64,000 nt of DNA from Cliona cf. orientalis. Taxonomy: Eukaryota; Porifera; Demospongiae; Clionaida; Clionaidae. Under the pieces are notes generated by a model that was not told the origin of the DNA, did not search any database, and saw only the letters and a list, made by a program, of their open reading frames with translations. The stretch is from NCBI GenBank assembly GCA_963930775.1, contig OZ005697.1, forward strand, positions 8,206,292 through 8,270,291. Reading direction: 5' to 3'. Made by a program: the position numbers and the translations under genes. Shown in pieces: positions 41,564-53,286 of this stretch (positions within the stretch are counted from its first letter, which is position 1; each line of letters opens with the position of its first letter).

Positions 41564-42007
41564 TACCGTAGACTCTGGTTAATAAGCGCATGCGCTTATA
41601 GCGGTAAACGGAATGACAGTATGCGCTTAATAAAGGATATGCGCTTATAAGGCACATAACCACGCCCACTAACGTTTGGGCACGTGATGGATGCGAGGCC
41701 CGCTAGCACTGTACCAACGCTCGATCGATCGATCGAGCACTTTAACGTTTACAGTTGCCGCTCAAGATGATGAGTGCTGGCGATTTGTCGATCTTTTTGC
41801 ATGATAACGTTATTCGTGGCCATCATTTCTCCAAAGATAGCTGGACTCCAAATACTTTCCAGCCGGTCAAGGTCAGGTTCATAGAACGCCACGCCTATTA
41901 AGCGCATGCGCTTAATAAACAATAGCTTATGACAAGAAGAGGGCATGCGCTTAATAAATAATATGCGCTTAATAGCGAGGTGCGCTTAATAACCAGAGTT
42001 TACGGTA
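41564..42007. mobile_element. 444-bp MITE with TACCGTA ends and GCGCTTA repeats
   Basis: Ends TACCGTAGACTCTGGTTAAT (41564) and ATAACCAGAGTTTACGGTA (ending 42007) are complementary with few mismatches. The motif (A)TGCGCTTA(T/A) occurs about ten times inside, clustered near both ends, so the TIRs are made of sub-terminal repeats. TA borders, no ORF. Confidence 0.8.
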
Positions 42008-42264
42008 TACATTTTGCCATACCACACTAGATAATATACTATCATCCACATAACTATAATTTATGTTCAGAAGTTACTTGGAGTGTTTAATGGATTTGAT
42101 GACATCGGCAAGTAGCCATAATATTATTATTATCTACAATACAACGACATTATTATTATAATACATGATTGTTAGGGTTTTCTTTCCTAACATGAAATTA
42201 TTACAATGGTCTATTATTATAATCATGACTATACTCTGTGTTAAGGATATCATTTCCCTATGCC

Positions 42265-45250
42265 TCATTCTCGGTCTGTGGTGGTGGATTTTGCTGCTGT
42301 AGCACTGTCGGATCTAGATTCTTCATTTTGTTTATCGTCTTCCAGTTCCATTCCTTGATTTCTTTCAGCCCGCCGAGGCCAGTAAGCTCTTTTGCGATAC
42401 TTCTTCCGAACACAAACAACAATAATAATTATTATTACCACAATCACTATCAGCACAAGTACTCCGACTATCGATAACACTATGGCCAGAGTATGCGAAG
42501 TTGGACCTATAATAATATGTTGCATGGTATCATTAAATTTTATCATAGCACTGCATGAATAATAATAGCCAACTGTACAACTTACCCTCCGTGGGGGCAT
42601 CAGATGTTGGACAAACTCCAGTTGTGATAGTAGTAGTGTTTGATAATTGACAACTGGATAGAGATCGGTTGGGAAAAGATAACTGTGCGTATACTGAGTA
42701 CTCTCTACTACAGGATGTATTGCCAATCTCCAAAGTGTGTGTGTTTGTTTTACACGGCATTAATTCACTAGTGAAAATGGTGCTGTTTGTAGCCTTATCC
42801 ACAGCCATGATAGAAAACATGATTCCATAGTCAGTGTTTGATGTAGCACTACTGTAACAGCTGAACTCAATTTGACTCGATGGGGATGCAGGTTCACGTA
42901 GATTCACTTGAACTACACAAGAAAACGTGACACTGTTACTGCATGTAACAGTATGGTTTAAGCCATAGCTCAAATTCTGAGACAGGCTTAATTAGATAAG
43001 CCAAGGAACACCCCACATGCAGAACATGTACATAATTACCTAATTATTGTTCATTGGGGACTATTATTAATCTGTTATGGTAATACCTCTTTGCTGAGCA
43101 CAATCACAAACTGATTCAGAAGTGGCTTGCCCTGTAACATAAATGCAAGAAAGTCATTATCATACATTAACAATGCTATAGTAGTATATAGTGGAACCCC
43201 TCTATTATAGCATGCAGCCACATTAGGGAATAACGTTTGATAGGCCTGAGGATTGGCCACTATAGAGGGGTGTACATGTCTTTATCTCAGGTTTCATGGT
43301 GCCATGATGCAGTTGGTGAGTGGCCGATTATCAGGGGTGCCCATGCAGGGTTCCAGATCCACTGTAGTTACCACAATATTATATTATAAGTTGATATGTT
43401 TTATAAGCTCACCTTGGCCTACAGTTCTGTACACTGTCTGATATGTCACCAGTGGGTTGTATGCATCTATAGCAATGTCAAATGGAGCACATTTGGAGTT
43501 GTTAACCTGTGGCACATCAATTGGAGTACACTCCCCATCAGGGATGTTCACTGCAATTGATACAGGATACCCTGTGATATCGGTGACTGTGAAGTTGAAT
43601 GTTGTTGTTGAGAAGCAACCCCTTGGCAATGAAGCTAAGCAGAGCTCGAGCTCTCCAGTAGATGAATTAAGAGCCACATCAATGTTTCCTGATGATTCTA
43701 TGATGCATACAGAGAGAGGTGAAATGAGCATGATTAATGAGAACAAGTTTATAGCTACCTTTTGCAATGATCTCATATGAACCAATATACAGCCTTGAAG
43801 TCACCCTTCTAGTAGTGATGGAACAAAACGGGCTTGAGGAGTAAGAAAAATGAATTTTCGTATTGTTCATATGTCCTTCGATACTCGAGAAGCACATGCG
43901 GTAGTTCGTTGTTGATGAATTTGAACTGCAGACAGTTAGTGATGAAGCAAAGAAAGTTTGGTTGAAGCCATCACAGGTAATACTCAGATTCAAACAACGC
44001 CCATCTATTCCAGGTCGACGTACTACTGTACACAATGCATCTTGCTTGTCACTCGCAGACCGCGGAATATTAAAGGAAGGTGCTATGTATGGCTGTGGTA
44101 CATCCACACAAATAGGACATGTGCTTCCGATCATCAATTCAACACTCTTAGTTACAACTGTAATTTAGTATTAGACATGCAATCAGTAAGTAGCTATACT
44201 GTGATTAATTATTAAATTTTCACATCTTCTTACCTCCAGAAGAGATCCTAAATAGCTCATTGATAGTGCTTATCTGATCTCCAGCCTCATCAACAGCACT
44301 AATATTGTAAAATTTATCACCAGAGTCTCCAAATGAGAGACGAGCATAGTTGCTTGTTGTATTTTCTACAACCGATGCATTATTTGAAATGTCACAATTG
44401 CTGCTGTATAGAATGTATCTTAAACCAGAATCATTTTCAACAACTGTATTTTTATCGAATCTGTTCCAACTGAGAAAGGCCTCATGCTCACTGAACCAAA
44501 GCTGTTGAGTAATGAGCTGGATTGAGAGGGTTGTATTTATGTCCACACCATCAACTTCATCTAAAGTATAATTATAGTCATTGATATTAGCAATATATAT
44601 AGCTATATTCATGCATTCATATAGGCTGTGCACGTGTGGTTATTATAGCTAAGGTATAGCTGGAGATAATAGAATAGCTATAATAATATCAGCTGGGGAA
44701 ATCATCCGCATACAATGTCATGCTATTGCCTACTCGTGATCAAGCACCCTGTTCGATACAAGCAACATAACTGTACTATTGTGCATACATAACAGATCTG
44801 GAATGACTGTCAGAACTCCAACTGTGCTAGCCATCACGGATGTATCCTGTCCAGTCCCAGCAGCAAAGCATTGGAACGAAGTTCCACTTATTGTTCTATC
44901 CACCACTGTGATAACAAGACCCACAGGACTTATGGAAGCGATGAAAGGGCATGGTAGGACAGAAAAGTGATAGAAAGTGTCGTTGATCTTCCAAAATGGG
45001 GTGTTGATACCATCAAAGGGGCAGGGGATGAACTCGTTGCGCTCTCCCTCCACCCTCGTTATGTCGCTGGGACCAAATTGTGCGTCTGTATACGTCACCA
45101 GGCTGCCAAATACGACGCTATAGGCTACAATAACTTTTATACCTGCGCATGCAGAGAAAATATAATATATCGCGTTATTATTTAATACATAAAAATAGTC
45201 ATGCACAATACCGACTTACAAACATCAGTGAAAGTTACACCCGGACCCAT
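42265..45250 (-). CDS. Single-pass Ig/FN3-like cell-surface receptor (8 exons)
   Basis: Exons (minus strand, in order): 45250-45220, 45142-44789, 44560-44234, 44157-43759, 43697-43413, 43131-43087, 42976-42586, 42506-42265. The start MGPGVTFTDVCIKVIVAYSV runs into a signal peptide. Next is an Ig-like domain (ERNEFIPCPFDG…SFQCFAAG), an FN3-like domain (AFLSWNRFD…YNISAVDEAG), and two or three Cys/Asn-rich extracellular modules. A single TM (LAIVLSIVGVLVLIVIVVII) is followed by a basic-then-acidic tail ending TTTDRE. All junctions agree in phase except 43131-43087 to 42976: the exons up to there leave phase 1, but the next exon needs phase 0. Either an alternative donor (AACT|GTAGGC at the 43413 exon) is used, or there is a small indel. 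Confidence 0.75.
43187..43276. mobile_element. ~90-bp MITE, GTGGAACCCCTCTATTATAG / ACTATAGAGGGGTGTACA
   Basis: Same family as 8401-8501, judged from the GTGGAACCCCTCTAT terminal sequence. It lies in the intron between exons 5 and 6 of the minus-strand Ig receptor. Confidence 0.6.
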
Positions 45251-45573
45251 GTTGATATGAAAATTCAATACGCTGTAAGGGGGCGTTACTAACTTGTCAG
45301 TAACAATAATCATAATCTAATCGCTGTATAAACCATAGATAGTTTTATATAAACACGATTGTTACGGTATGCACATATATAGATACTGATACGGTGAGCG
45401 GGTCTTTTTTATTGCGTGATTTTATAAGGGGGCGTGTCAGCCCGCGTAGGCGAAGTTGGTGATCTTTGGATCTGGACTAGCTGATAAAGAAATGATGTGT
45501 CGAATGAGCTGTGGAGCCTGAGCCCTGCGTTCGTTTGCTATGATCTAAAAAGGCTAACACAGACTTATAGTTC
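45251..45573. promoter_or_regulatory. 323-bp bidirectional promoter interval between two Ig-type receptors
   Basis: The start codons of the minus-strand receptor (45250) and the plus-strand receptor (45574) face away from each other with 323 bp between. It contains ATATATAG-type A/T blocks (45374-45382) and GGGGGCG/GGGGCGTG boxes on both sides (45280-45285, 45429-45435). A shared promoter is an inference from the geometry. Confidence 0.5.
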
Positions 45574-46950
45574 ATGATGCACCGTCTCTTGCAGTCAAGA
45601 TTTATCATGCGGAACAACGAGATTCAACGTACTCTGGTGCTATTAGTACTCGTTTGTAGCACCTCCATTGTGTGCCAAGGTAAACACAGGCATGATGTCA
45701 TTACATCACTGCACGTTTCCTATAATGCTATTGATGCTGGTATACAGTGGTTTGCAGCTCACTTGGAATACAGGTGTAATAACAAACTCAGTGAAAATAA
45801 TCGTTTATTATTATTATTATTATTATTATACAATGTCATGTACAAGTATAATTATTGTATATAGGTATAAGAGTACAATCAAGAATAATTGAATGTTCCA
45901 AATGAACTGAAATCCACTGTAGCTGACTGGGGTACATGTATGTGTGTATAAAGATTTGCATTATGCACCATAATTGAATGTCATTATCAGTATTATTGCC
46001 AAGTTTCTGAGTATAAATGATGATCTGCTTAAAATTAAAGGTGCAGTTTCATTTGTATCTCAACCGCACAATCAAACAGTCAAAGAAGGAGAGGATGCTC
46101 GTTTTGAGTGTACTTATCTGGGCGGTGATCTAACTCCTGCGTGGAGGATAAATAATTCTATATACTCCCACACGCAGCTACCAGCCATCTATGTCTTCAA
46201 CGATCAAGACTTCTCTCTGAGTATCAACAGTGTACCAGGAAGTTTGAACTTTACGTCCTTTCAATGCATTGTGGGGACCATTTTCAGCAGTCAAGGATAC
46301 CTCTTCGTAGAAGTGGAGAGACAGATCACCACCAAACCTGACGTGGTCCTGGAGACTACACCTGAGTTGATAGTAACAGGTATGTTTAGTGTACGTGTCC
46401 ATGCAATAGCAAGTTGATATACACTAATAATATGATTATTTTTAACTGACGGTTTCATAATTCAGATTATAGTGTGAATACTACACTTTCAACACTTTCA
46501 TCAACTATCAACACCAGGGATGAGTCTCAAGAATTGTCAGGTATGGAAAAGACCATCAGACATTATTTACAGTAACTTTAATAAGAAATTTGCTTATGTG
46601 GTCTCATATACAGTCATTGTGCCCATTCTTGTGCCTGTCGCTGTTATTGTAAGTATCATCATAATAAGCATGTGCTCGTTTGGCATAATTGTAGCCATAC
46701 TGTGGACAAAAAAAGCAAAAGGTAAGTTATCATACCTTGCAGATAACCTATTAAACATAAAATAGCTTAATAATAATCTACTACAGTTTCAGAATCCACC
46801 CAACAAGATGTTGAAGTTGGAGAGAATGAAGCTTATGCTGCTATAGAAAAATACAGGAAGCCCATAAAAACTGAGCAAAATCCGTCCTACGAGAGAACGT
46901 CAAATTTTGTATCAGACCATAGTTTACGATGTCATTCTCCCCAGGCATAG
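45574..46950 (+). CDS. Single-pass Ig-domain receptor, 263 aa (5 exons)
   Basis: Exons 45574-45679, 46041-46379, 46466-46540, 46614-46721 and 46787-46950 all join in phase 1 and sum to 264 codons. Signal peptide LVLLVLVCSTSIVCQG. One Ig domain is encoded by a single exon (VKEGEDARFECTYLGG… FTSFQCIVGT, with Trp in PAWRI). A Ser/Thr-rich stalk follows, then TM IVPILVPVAVIVSIIIISMC and a 70-residue tail with tyrosines in ENEAYAAIEKYR and NPSYERT. The Ig fold resembles that of its divergent neighbour, and the two likely arose as an inverted duplication. YAAI could serve as an SH2 or endocytic motif if phosphorylated; no strict ITIM is present. An upstream Met two codons away is equivalent. Confidence 0.82.
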
Positions 46951-48450
46951 TCTCATACAATAACTCCTTTATAATACATCAGATTCTGTATAATATTCGT
47001 GTATTCGCAATACAGTGAGCTACTGTACCATAACAAGTGTATTTTGTACATTGATCCCAAATACAGTTTATCATTTACAGATTCTGATAAAAAAGTTTAT
47101 CAATAATAATTATCATCATGCAGATTTGATAAAACATATACAATATGTAGTATTATTATGTATATTATTGCAGACATAATGTGTGACCAATGAATGGCCA
47201 GTGCTCGCTATAAAAGCTACAATGTCATTATTATGTATATAATATGCATGTGGGTGTGCAGTGCACACCTGGTGAAGCCATAATAGTTGGTTTAATGGAT
47301 AGTACACACATTCCTAAGCTGATGGACTATGGAATCTCATAACAAAAATTTTAAAAACAAGCTTAGATAGTTATGAGATAGTGTCAGTACATATAAGCTT
47401 AATATAGACGATCATGAATAACATAATTTAGACATAGCATGCAACGGTATTCTACTGCATCCTTTAGGGATGGGGATGTCGAAGCTAGTCACTGTGGTGC
47501 TGTATATACTCCAAGTGGCATGGCTATGAAGTGTTCTGAGTGGCTACAGCAATTATAGCTATGGCTAAGCAAAATTATCTGTAAAAAAAGATCATGCAGA
47601 GCAACTTTACAGGAGAACACCAAGCTTAGCCTCAGACAGCTACTTCAAGTAAAAGCTTCAGGTGGTATAGCTAGCTATATTATAATACCGGTAATAGTCT
47701 ATAGCTGATACCTATAGGTGGCGGAAGCAGGGGGTACCAGGAATAATACATCCCCCAACCAGTAGCTATGATGTTCCAAGGACCCATGTCATGTTATTCA
47801 ATCCCGATAGTTGTTAGAATTTAAATTAGCATAGGGCGTTGCAGACATTTTTCCTGGAAGTGAGTATTTCTGCTGGGGCAGTAGTAGTTCCTGAGGGTGC
47901 CGAAAAGGAGTCTTTCAAAACCCTCAGGAACGTAGTACTGCCCCAGCAGAAATACTCACTCATAGTTTATCTTAATTACTGTTGTATTTGTGTATTATAG
48001 TTTAATTACCATTATATTTGTGTATTGCTATTTATTTTGTTAGGGCAGGCTCTCGATTAGCTGTCTGCTATTGTATATCCAATGCATTATGCATAAAGTA
48101 TTACTAGAAAAAGAATGTGGCTGATGGGGTGGCTACCCATATTAAACGTCTCCAACACTACTGGGAAGGGGGGTGGCTGCCACCCTATCCACCCCCCTCC
48201 CCCTGGATCAACCTGGCCCTGCAGTATCTTGTATTATATTTGTGGCAGAGTTCATCTGTGTCACACATGACTGTGACTGGGATCAGAAGAAGGAATATCC
48301 ATGTAGCTAGCTAGCCAGCTAGCCAGGACCCGGAGGGCCCTGGCGAATTCGAAGACACCAGTAATTATTACGTATTGTCTATGATCCACACACTTATTAA
48401 GGTACCATTTAATTGCGTGGGCGTGAGCGTCAGGAATGGCTAATTCAATT
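46951..48450. other. Intergenic region without recognisable genes
   Basis: AT-rich, with no supported ORF. The only structure is the hairpin at 47860-47959; a long purine/pyrimidine-biased run lies near 48170-48210. Confidence 0.5.
47860..47959. repeat. 100-nt foldback hairpin
   Basis: GTGAGTATTTCTGCTGGGGC on the left pairs with GCCCCAGCAGAAATACTCAC on the right. The arms continue through GTAGT.GTTCCTGAGGG, giving about 40 paired bases around a short loop GCCGAAAAGGAGTCTTTCAAA. Probably a minimal foldback insertion. Confidence 0.75.
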
Positions 48451-48643
48451 AGCGAATCGTGAAGGGGCGTGGCCGAAGAGGCCATACGAGTGCTTTTGGT
48501 CGAAGGTGGGCGTGTCCAGAATCGGCCAGGGATGATTATGCGCGTGTAATTAGCGACCGGAAGTGGCCCCTGAAGAAAAGGCCGGTAATTGCCCACATCA
48601 AAGCAAGATCAAAGCATTCTTGCTTAACTATTAACCGCAACGA

Positions 48644-48678
<35 letters not shown>

Positions 48679-49340
48679 TATTAGGCCTAATTAAGCATGT
48701 GGGCGTGTTCCTGGCACTGTGTGGAGTGTGTGCGTGTGCGTTAATGCAGGTTTTATTGCTTCCGATTGGGCGTGGCTTCACGGGCCAGTGCTTGGACATC
48801 GGCGGCTGGGACTTGGCCTCGGCGATAGGTGGGCGTGTTCCGGAAGCGGTGGTGACCTTTGAACCCCGCGAGGAGGCTTTGGGGGCGTGGCAGGAGGTCA
48901 AAGGTGAGGCCATGTCTGTTAATGAGGCACTGTACGGCGGTGCGATCGAGGGGCCTGTACGGCTGGACGGAAGCTGACGATGGTTTGAAGCGGATGTGGT
49001 TGCGATGACGTGTTCTCACTCCGCCCACACAGGAAATGAGGTGAGCTCTTGCGTGGGCGGTGTGGCAGAACGGCCTCCAAGTGTTTGTGTGTGTTTTGGC
49101 CTTGAGGAAGCTGTGTGTTTTAATTGGGATTGATTGTGGGCTTCCGGTGGACATCCGGTGGTTAGTAGGCACTTGATTGAGAATGGTGGTCCTTGGGGAA
49201 CAGGGTGGGGCTGTTTTGGGCGTGGCCTGGCCCCTCCCTTCCGGCTCGGCTTCCGGTCCATGGAGGATATTAAATGAACACTTCCGGCTCTAGCAGCCAC
49301 ACCCCTGAGACCTGTGCAATTAAAAGGGCGTGGTTACACA
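48450..49340. promoter_or_regulatory. GC-rich island dense in GGGCGTGG and CCGGAAG/CTTCCGG motifs
   Basis: Within about 900 bp the motif GGGCGTG(G/T) occurs roughly ten times, and the ETS-like CCGGAAGT or its complement about eight (for example 48557, 48838, 49141, 49240, 49282). The flanking DNA is AT-rich. These are the motif classes of KLF/SP/EGR and ETS factors, common in CpG-type promoters. A 29-nt A-run interrupts it at 48647-48675. ORFs here on both strands have biased composition and no domain. It may be an unannotated promoter, an enhancer, or a repeat made of these motifs. Confidence 0.45.
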
Positions 49341-49609
49341 ACATGCACCTCACTAATGACTTTGATGTGGTTTAGGTGTCATATCCCCCACCTCACGCCC
49401 ACGCAATTTAATGGTACCTTAAGTCATATATCTATAGCTATACGACTTAAAGCGTGTGGATTCATTAACAATATGAAATTTTCTTTCTTTCTGGTGTGAC
49501 ATAATATTAGAATCTGATGCATTTTATCGGTAAGGGTCGTCACGTTTGCATTGCAAAAGCAATGTAATTGCCGAGCGCATTAGCGCGAGGCATAATAATC
49601 CCGTTCGCT

Positions 49610-49735
49610 ATTGAGTTGCGATTATTATAATTACTTTTTGTTTCCGATTACAAGTTATTAACTTCCGATTACTACTTATTATGATTATTTTTTGTTTCCG
49701 ATTACCAGTTATTTTAATTGTTTTCTTCTAATTAT
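49610..49735 (+). repeat. Imperfect direct repeat with TTTCCGATTAC core
   Basis: GATTATTATAATTACTTTTT-GTTTCCGATTACAAGTTATT is followed about 65 bp on by TATGATTATTTTTT-GTTTCCGATTACCAGTTATT. A third CTTCCGATTAC lies between them. Low-complexity intergenic DNA, no gene. Confidence 0.5.
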
Positions 49736-50367
49736 CTCGATTTTCTCACTGAATCTTGAACCTTACTTTCTTCAACTCTACGTGATGACTATGCGGCATG
49801 ATAGACCTCACCCATGAATCGCCGCAAGTTCTTCACTGCCGTTTGTGTCCCAAAAGTTTGGCGTTCTCTGGAACTGCTTAGTACTTTGCATTTTCTAATT
49901 TTACACTCTTTTATAGCGAATGCGCATTATGCGCATGCGCTGTACCTCTTCACAGTCGATTACAAAACGTTTTTGTACTTGGCAATGCAACGTGCACACG
50001 TTCTTACAACTGCTGTAGCTATTGCATGAAGAGGAGGCTGTCGAAAGTGTTACTGCAGGCACAAGAGGTAAAAAGAAAACTCTATGTATATTAATATAAT
50101 ATTACATAGCTACTTTTCATCATTTTCACTGACTGGTGCAGCCTGAGTAAATTATACTGAACTCTGCTTTGATCATCACTTAATAATAAAAGTATTCTTA
50201 ACTTGATTACATCAATTGTCAACAATTTAAAATCTTAATAATTATTACTATAAATCTTGGCGCGAGGCTCCTTTCTGCACTATGTGTACTAACTAGTAAA
50301 AAATTATTCTAGTCTCTATAATACCAAGCTCCTCCTACGTAATGCTCATGACCATTGGATCTTCTAT

Positions 50368-50787
50368 AAGGCTACTCCAATTTGATATATTGTTTCACGA
50401 GTAGGATAGCCAGAAAGAGTGAGTCGGTAGGTAGGAATAGATTTATAAATGTCATGTATGAATATTATTATAAGAATTATGAATTTCATTATTTCTGACT
50501 TTGTGCAACAAGTATCCTCGACTGTGGCTGGGAAAACGGCAGATGAAACCAGCACAACACTCCCGGGGCTCCGCTTTATTTCAGCACTGATCCACAGCTG
50601 ACTCCCACAAGAATTTACATGAAAATTGTAGCTATCACGAGTTGCAGCTAAGTACCTGTATATGGCAGCAAATGCGCATGCGCACTTTAAAACCACACCC
50701 ACAAATTTACATTTATGACTCAAATTGGCAAAATATTGAGTCGCCGTACTCGTGAAACAATACATCAAAATTAATTGGAGTGGCCTA
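50368..50787. mobile_element. ~420-bp TIR element (AGGCTACTCCAA ends)
   Basis: AAGGCTACTCCAATTTGATA… TTGTTTCACGAGTA at the left pairs with TACTCGTGAAACAA…ATTGGAGTGGCCT at the right over about 38 bp with a few gaps. The 134-aa open frame inside on the minus strand is a by-product and shows no transposase motif. Confidence 0.65.
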
Positions 50788-50988
50788 AATGGAGTTAGCT
50801 CAGTGACTACCTACTACTGGTGGACTGCGGTTCTCATAAAGTTACTAAGTGACATGCAGGCATCTGTGTAGAGGTATGCTGGTACTACACGATGTACATG
50901 TAGCTTTATACATCTTATCATTTTATTTATTATAATAATATAATTTTAGTCCTTTCACTCTAAGCCAGGACCTTTTACTCACAGCGTT

Positions 50989-51445
50989 TCTAATTTTTGA
51001 ACCCAAAATGAATGGCTTCTATTTTGCAAGAATGTTGTGTTCTTGTAGCCGTCTGACAGCAGGATTTGCCAGTCAAAATCGATACATCCCCAGCAAGACT
51101 GCCAAAATTAAGCAGTCCATGTATCTGCATGCTGACCTTCATAATCTTCCTGCAAGCACTAATAACCATGCCAGACATTATAGTGCTCTTGTGGGCCAAA
51201 CATTGTCAAGAGTGATTTTACACTCTGAGTACTCAGTGTGGACAGGTGGCAAAAAGTTTGGGTCCCCATCATGTCAAATATGGGGACTGAACTTAGTCTA
51301 CTCAGGAATCAGTGGTTGCCTCAACATCCTGATATCTTATGCTAGGGGAAACAATGCCTGGCTAGAAGCAATAGATATATGCGTGGACAATGAAGGCCAG
51401 AATTTCACCATGGCAACCACTTTTACGGGAGATCTTAGTTGGTAA
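50989..51445 (+). CDS. Orphan open exon, weak VPS8/VPS41-like resemblance
   Basis: After an acceptor-like CTCACAG (ending 50988) an open frame runs FLIFEPKMNGFYFARM…LNILISYARGNNAWLEAIDI…TFTGDLSW to a stop at 51445. The pattern L-N-x-L-I…W-L-E-A-I is loosely like the propeller-to-solenoid junction of VPS8-type tethering proteins, but this is weak. No upstream or downstream exon that I can join was found. It may be a terminal exon, a gene fragment, or chance. The codon and amino-acid composition look protein-like rather than low-complexity. Confidence 0.3.
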
Positions 51446-51519
51446 AGATCATCATCTTAACAGCATATTGGCCAACTATTTCAGACAACTCTTGTCAGGA
51501 GGAGCGTGTCCCATGCAGC

Positions 51520-51988
51520 CAGTGGCGTAGGAAGATGTTTTTGAGCAGGGGGGCTGTAAGTAAGCAGGTGAAGACTTGCTTTACGCGCACGTAGCGCACG
51601 AAAGCTAGGGGGGTCTGAGGGCATGCTCCCCCAGGAAAATTTTGGAGTTTTAGACCTTCTGAGAGCTTTTCTAGTGCATTTTTGAGGACATTCTGGACTC
51701 TTAGCTTGTCACATGTGAACACAGATCAGTAGTGACTACTGATCTGTGTCCACATGTGACAATTATTGATATCTACACACCGTGGGGCTAAGATACACCA
51801 CAATCATGAATAACTCAACCCTGATTGTGGCAACAGATGAAAAAGAAAAGTGCAAACCTCAGAGGGTGAGCCCCACCCCCTGGCTTGTACAGCAGTCTAA
51901 AAATCAGAGGGGCTCTGCCCCCCCAATCTTATGACTGGGGGGGCAATTGCCCCCCCCCCCCCCAGCCCCCCTGGTTCTTACGCCAGTG
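51520..51988. mobile_element. hAT-type MITE with 8-bp target-site duplication
   Basis: Ends CAGTGGCGTAGGAA and TTCTTACGCCAGTG are inverted, and the direct repeat CATGCAGC flanks both sides exactly (51512-51519 and 51989-51996). An 8-bp duplication with CAGTGGCG termini is typical of hAT. The interior is G/C-run rich (GGGGGG, CCCCCC) and contains a 57-nt hairpin at 51706-51762 that may be a nested foldback. Confidence 0.88.
51706..51762. repeat. Hairpin nested in the hAT MITE
   Basis: TTGTCACATGTGAACACAGA pairs with TCTGTGTCCACATGTGACAA around the centre TCAGTAGTGACTACTGA, with one mismatch. It was either inserted into the MITE or is a private part of this copy. Confidence 0.7.
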
Positions 51989-52020
51989 CATGCAGCAACT
52001 GTAGTGTCACAATGAAATAA

Positions 52021-52095
52021 CATCACTAAACTTTTGCTACGTACACGGTCCTGTATACAGGACTGTACGTAGCAAATTTCTTAAACTTAGTGATG
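52021..52095. repeat. 75-nt palindrome
   Basis: CATCACTAAACTTTTGCTAC pairs with GTAGCAAATTTCTTAAACTTAGTGATG, interrupted by a short bulge. The core GTCCTGTATACAGGAC is perfectly palindromic. It lies 30 bp after the hAT MITE. Confidence 0.7.
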
Positions 52096-52117
52096 GTTTA
52101 GTCTACTGGTAGCTAAT

Positions 52118-52696
52118 TACTCAGGACTGTTATGGCAGCCTCACTTGGATTGTAAGTAGCAAAATACTGCTAGCTAACATGGCAGCACAAAACTTGTTGA
52201 CATAAGTCATGGGTGAACTTTGATCACTGACTAAGGTATTTATGTTGAAGAGGAAAGGAAGTAGTTTATTAAAATTATGAGTTACTATTACCATGGCAGT
52301 ATTGTTAATTAACTTAAATTAGCGGGGTCAAAGTTTTTTTCCTTAACTGACTATTTTCAACTAGGCGGGTACCAAAACGGCCACAGATATACAAGATTCA
52401 GGATTCAACCGAAAGAACAGACACTAGCGATGTCTAAAATAGGTGGAATGGTTGCAAAAAAACGAAGCGCTCGAAAGCTTCGATGCTGAAGGGGTTTTGG
52501 TAGCCTCCTCGGCTGTTTAGCTATTGAGCGCATTTTGAAACTCAAATCACTTGTACACTGACTATGGGGATATGATCACGTTCGCTTGAGATTTAATGAT
52601 GTTCATGATCATGTAATTGGCAATAATTAGTGATAAGAGCAGAATACAAGCGTTCTGCACAATCATTAGCTGAGGCTGCCTTAACAGTCCTGAGTA
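52118..52696. mobile_element. 579-bp TIR element (TACTCAGGACTGTTA ends)
   Basis: TACTCAGGACTGTTATGGCA at the left pairs with the complement of TGCCTTAACAGTCCTGAGTA at the right over about 26 bp with one mismatch. TA at both borders. The interior shows no transposase frame. Confidence 0.75.
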
Positions 52697-53286
52697 CGTA
52701 CCTCCTCACTGCAACTCTGTGGTGTACAAGGGCAAAAGCAAATGGAATCTCGGTTAATTGCACACATGCATTCCATGACAGTTCTCATAATATTCCCTCC
52801 ACCACTTAATAACCATCTGCCACTTAACTATGTCAAATATGCCAGTTCGGTAATTATCAGTATAATAGCAAACTAATTACTTGAACATTTGGATGTACTA
52901 AGTGGTACTTGTCCCGTGATATATAGCCTCATGCAGAACATGGAAAATGGTATTATCAGAAATCAGTCAAGTCTCTCTCGTACTTTAGTGTAATAAGTAG
53001 AAAGACCACCAGAAACGGAATAAAGATCAGATATCACTGTCTCAGGATCCTATAATAATATTATTGTAGTATTATATTAGCCACTATTATAACAATAGTA
53101 TCTGTATAATTATGCTTAATAATTGTCCTGCATGATGAGTTATTAGGAAAGACTCAGAGAGAATTGTGCACACTTCCTTTAAGTTCAAGGCCTAATTGAC
53201 AGGTAGCTAGTTATCATGGCTTCAATGAATGCCTACCACATGATGTATAAACTCAATGGATTTTCTATGTATGATAATTATTTGTA
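52697..53286. other. Intergenic region
   Basis: AT-rich, no supported gene or element. Confidence 0.4.

Noticed and set aside
41749-41946. 65-aa minus-strand ORF
   Set aside because: Lies wholly inside the 444-bp MITE and shows no transposase motif.
45823-46430. Alternative start of the plus-strand Ig receptor at 45974
   Set aside because: That frame runs through intron sequence; the exon at 46041 has a proper acceptor and joins in phase with the signal-peptide exon at 45574.
46828-46915. ITIM in the tail of the plus-strand Ig receptor
   Set aside because: ENEAYAAI has Glu at the -2 position where Ser/Ile/Val/Leu is required; called only a generic tyrosine motif.
48459-49300. Long ORFs (up to 172 aa on +, 139 aa on -) in the GC-rich island
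   Set aside because: Composition follows the GGGCGTGG and CCGGAAG motifs, one reads through the A-run as poly-Lys, and no domain, signal peptide or splice partner is visible.
50364-50768. 134-aa minus-strand ORF as a real gene
   Set aside because: Bounded exactly by the inverted repeats of a TIR element and lacking any recognisable domain.
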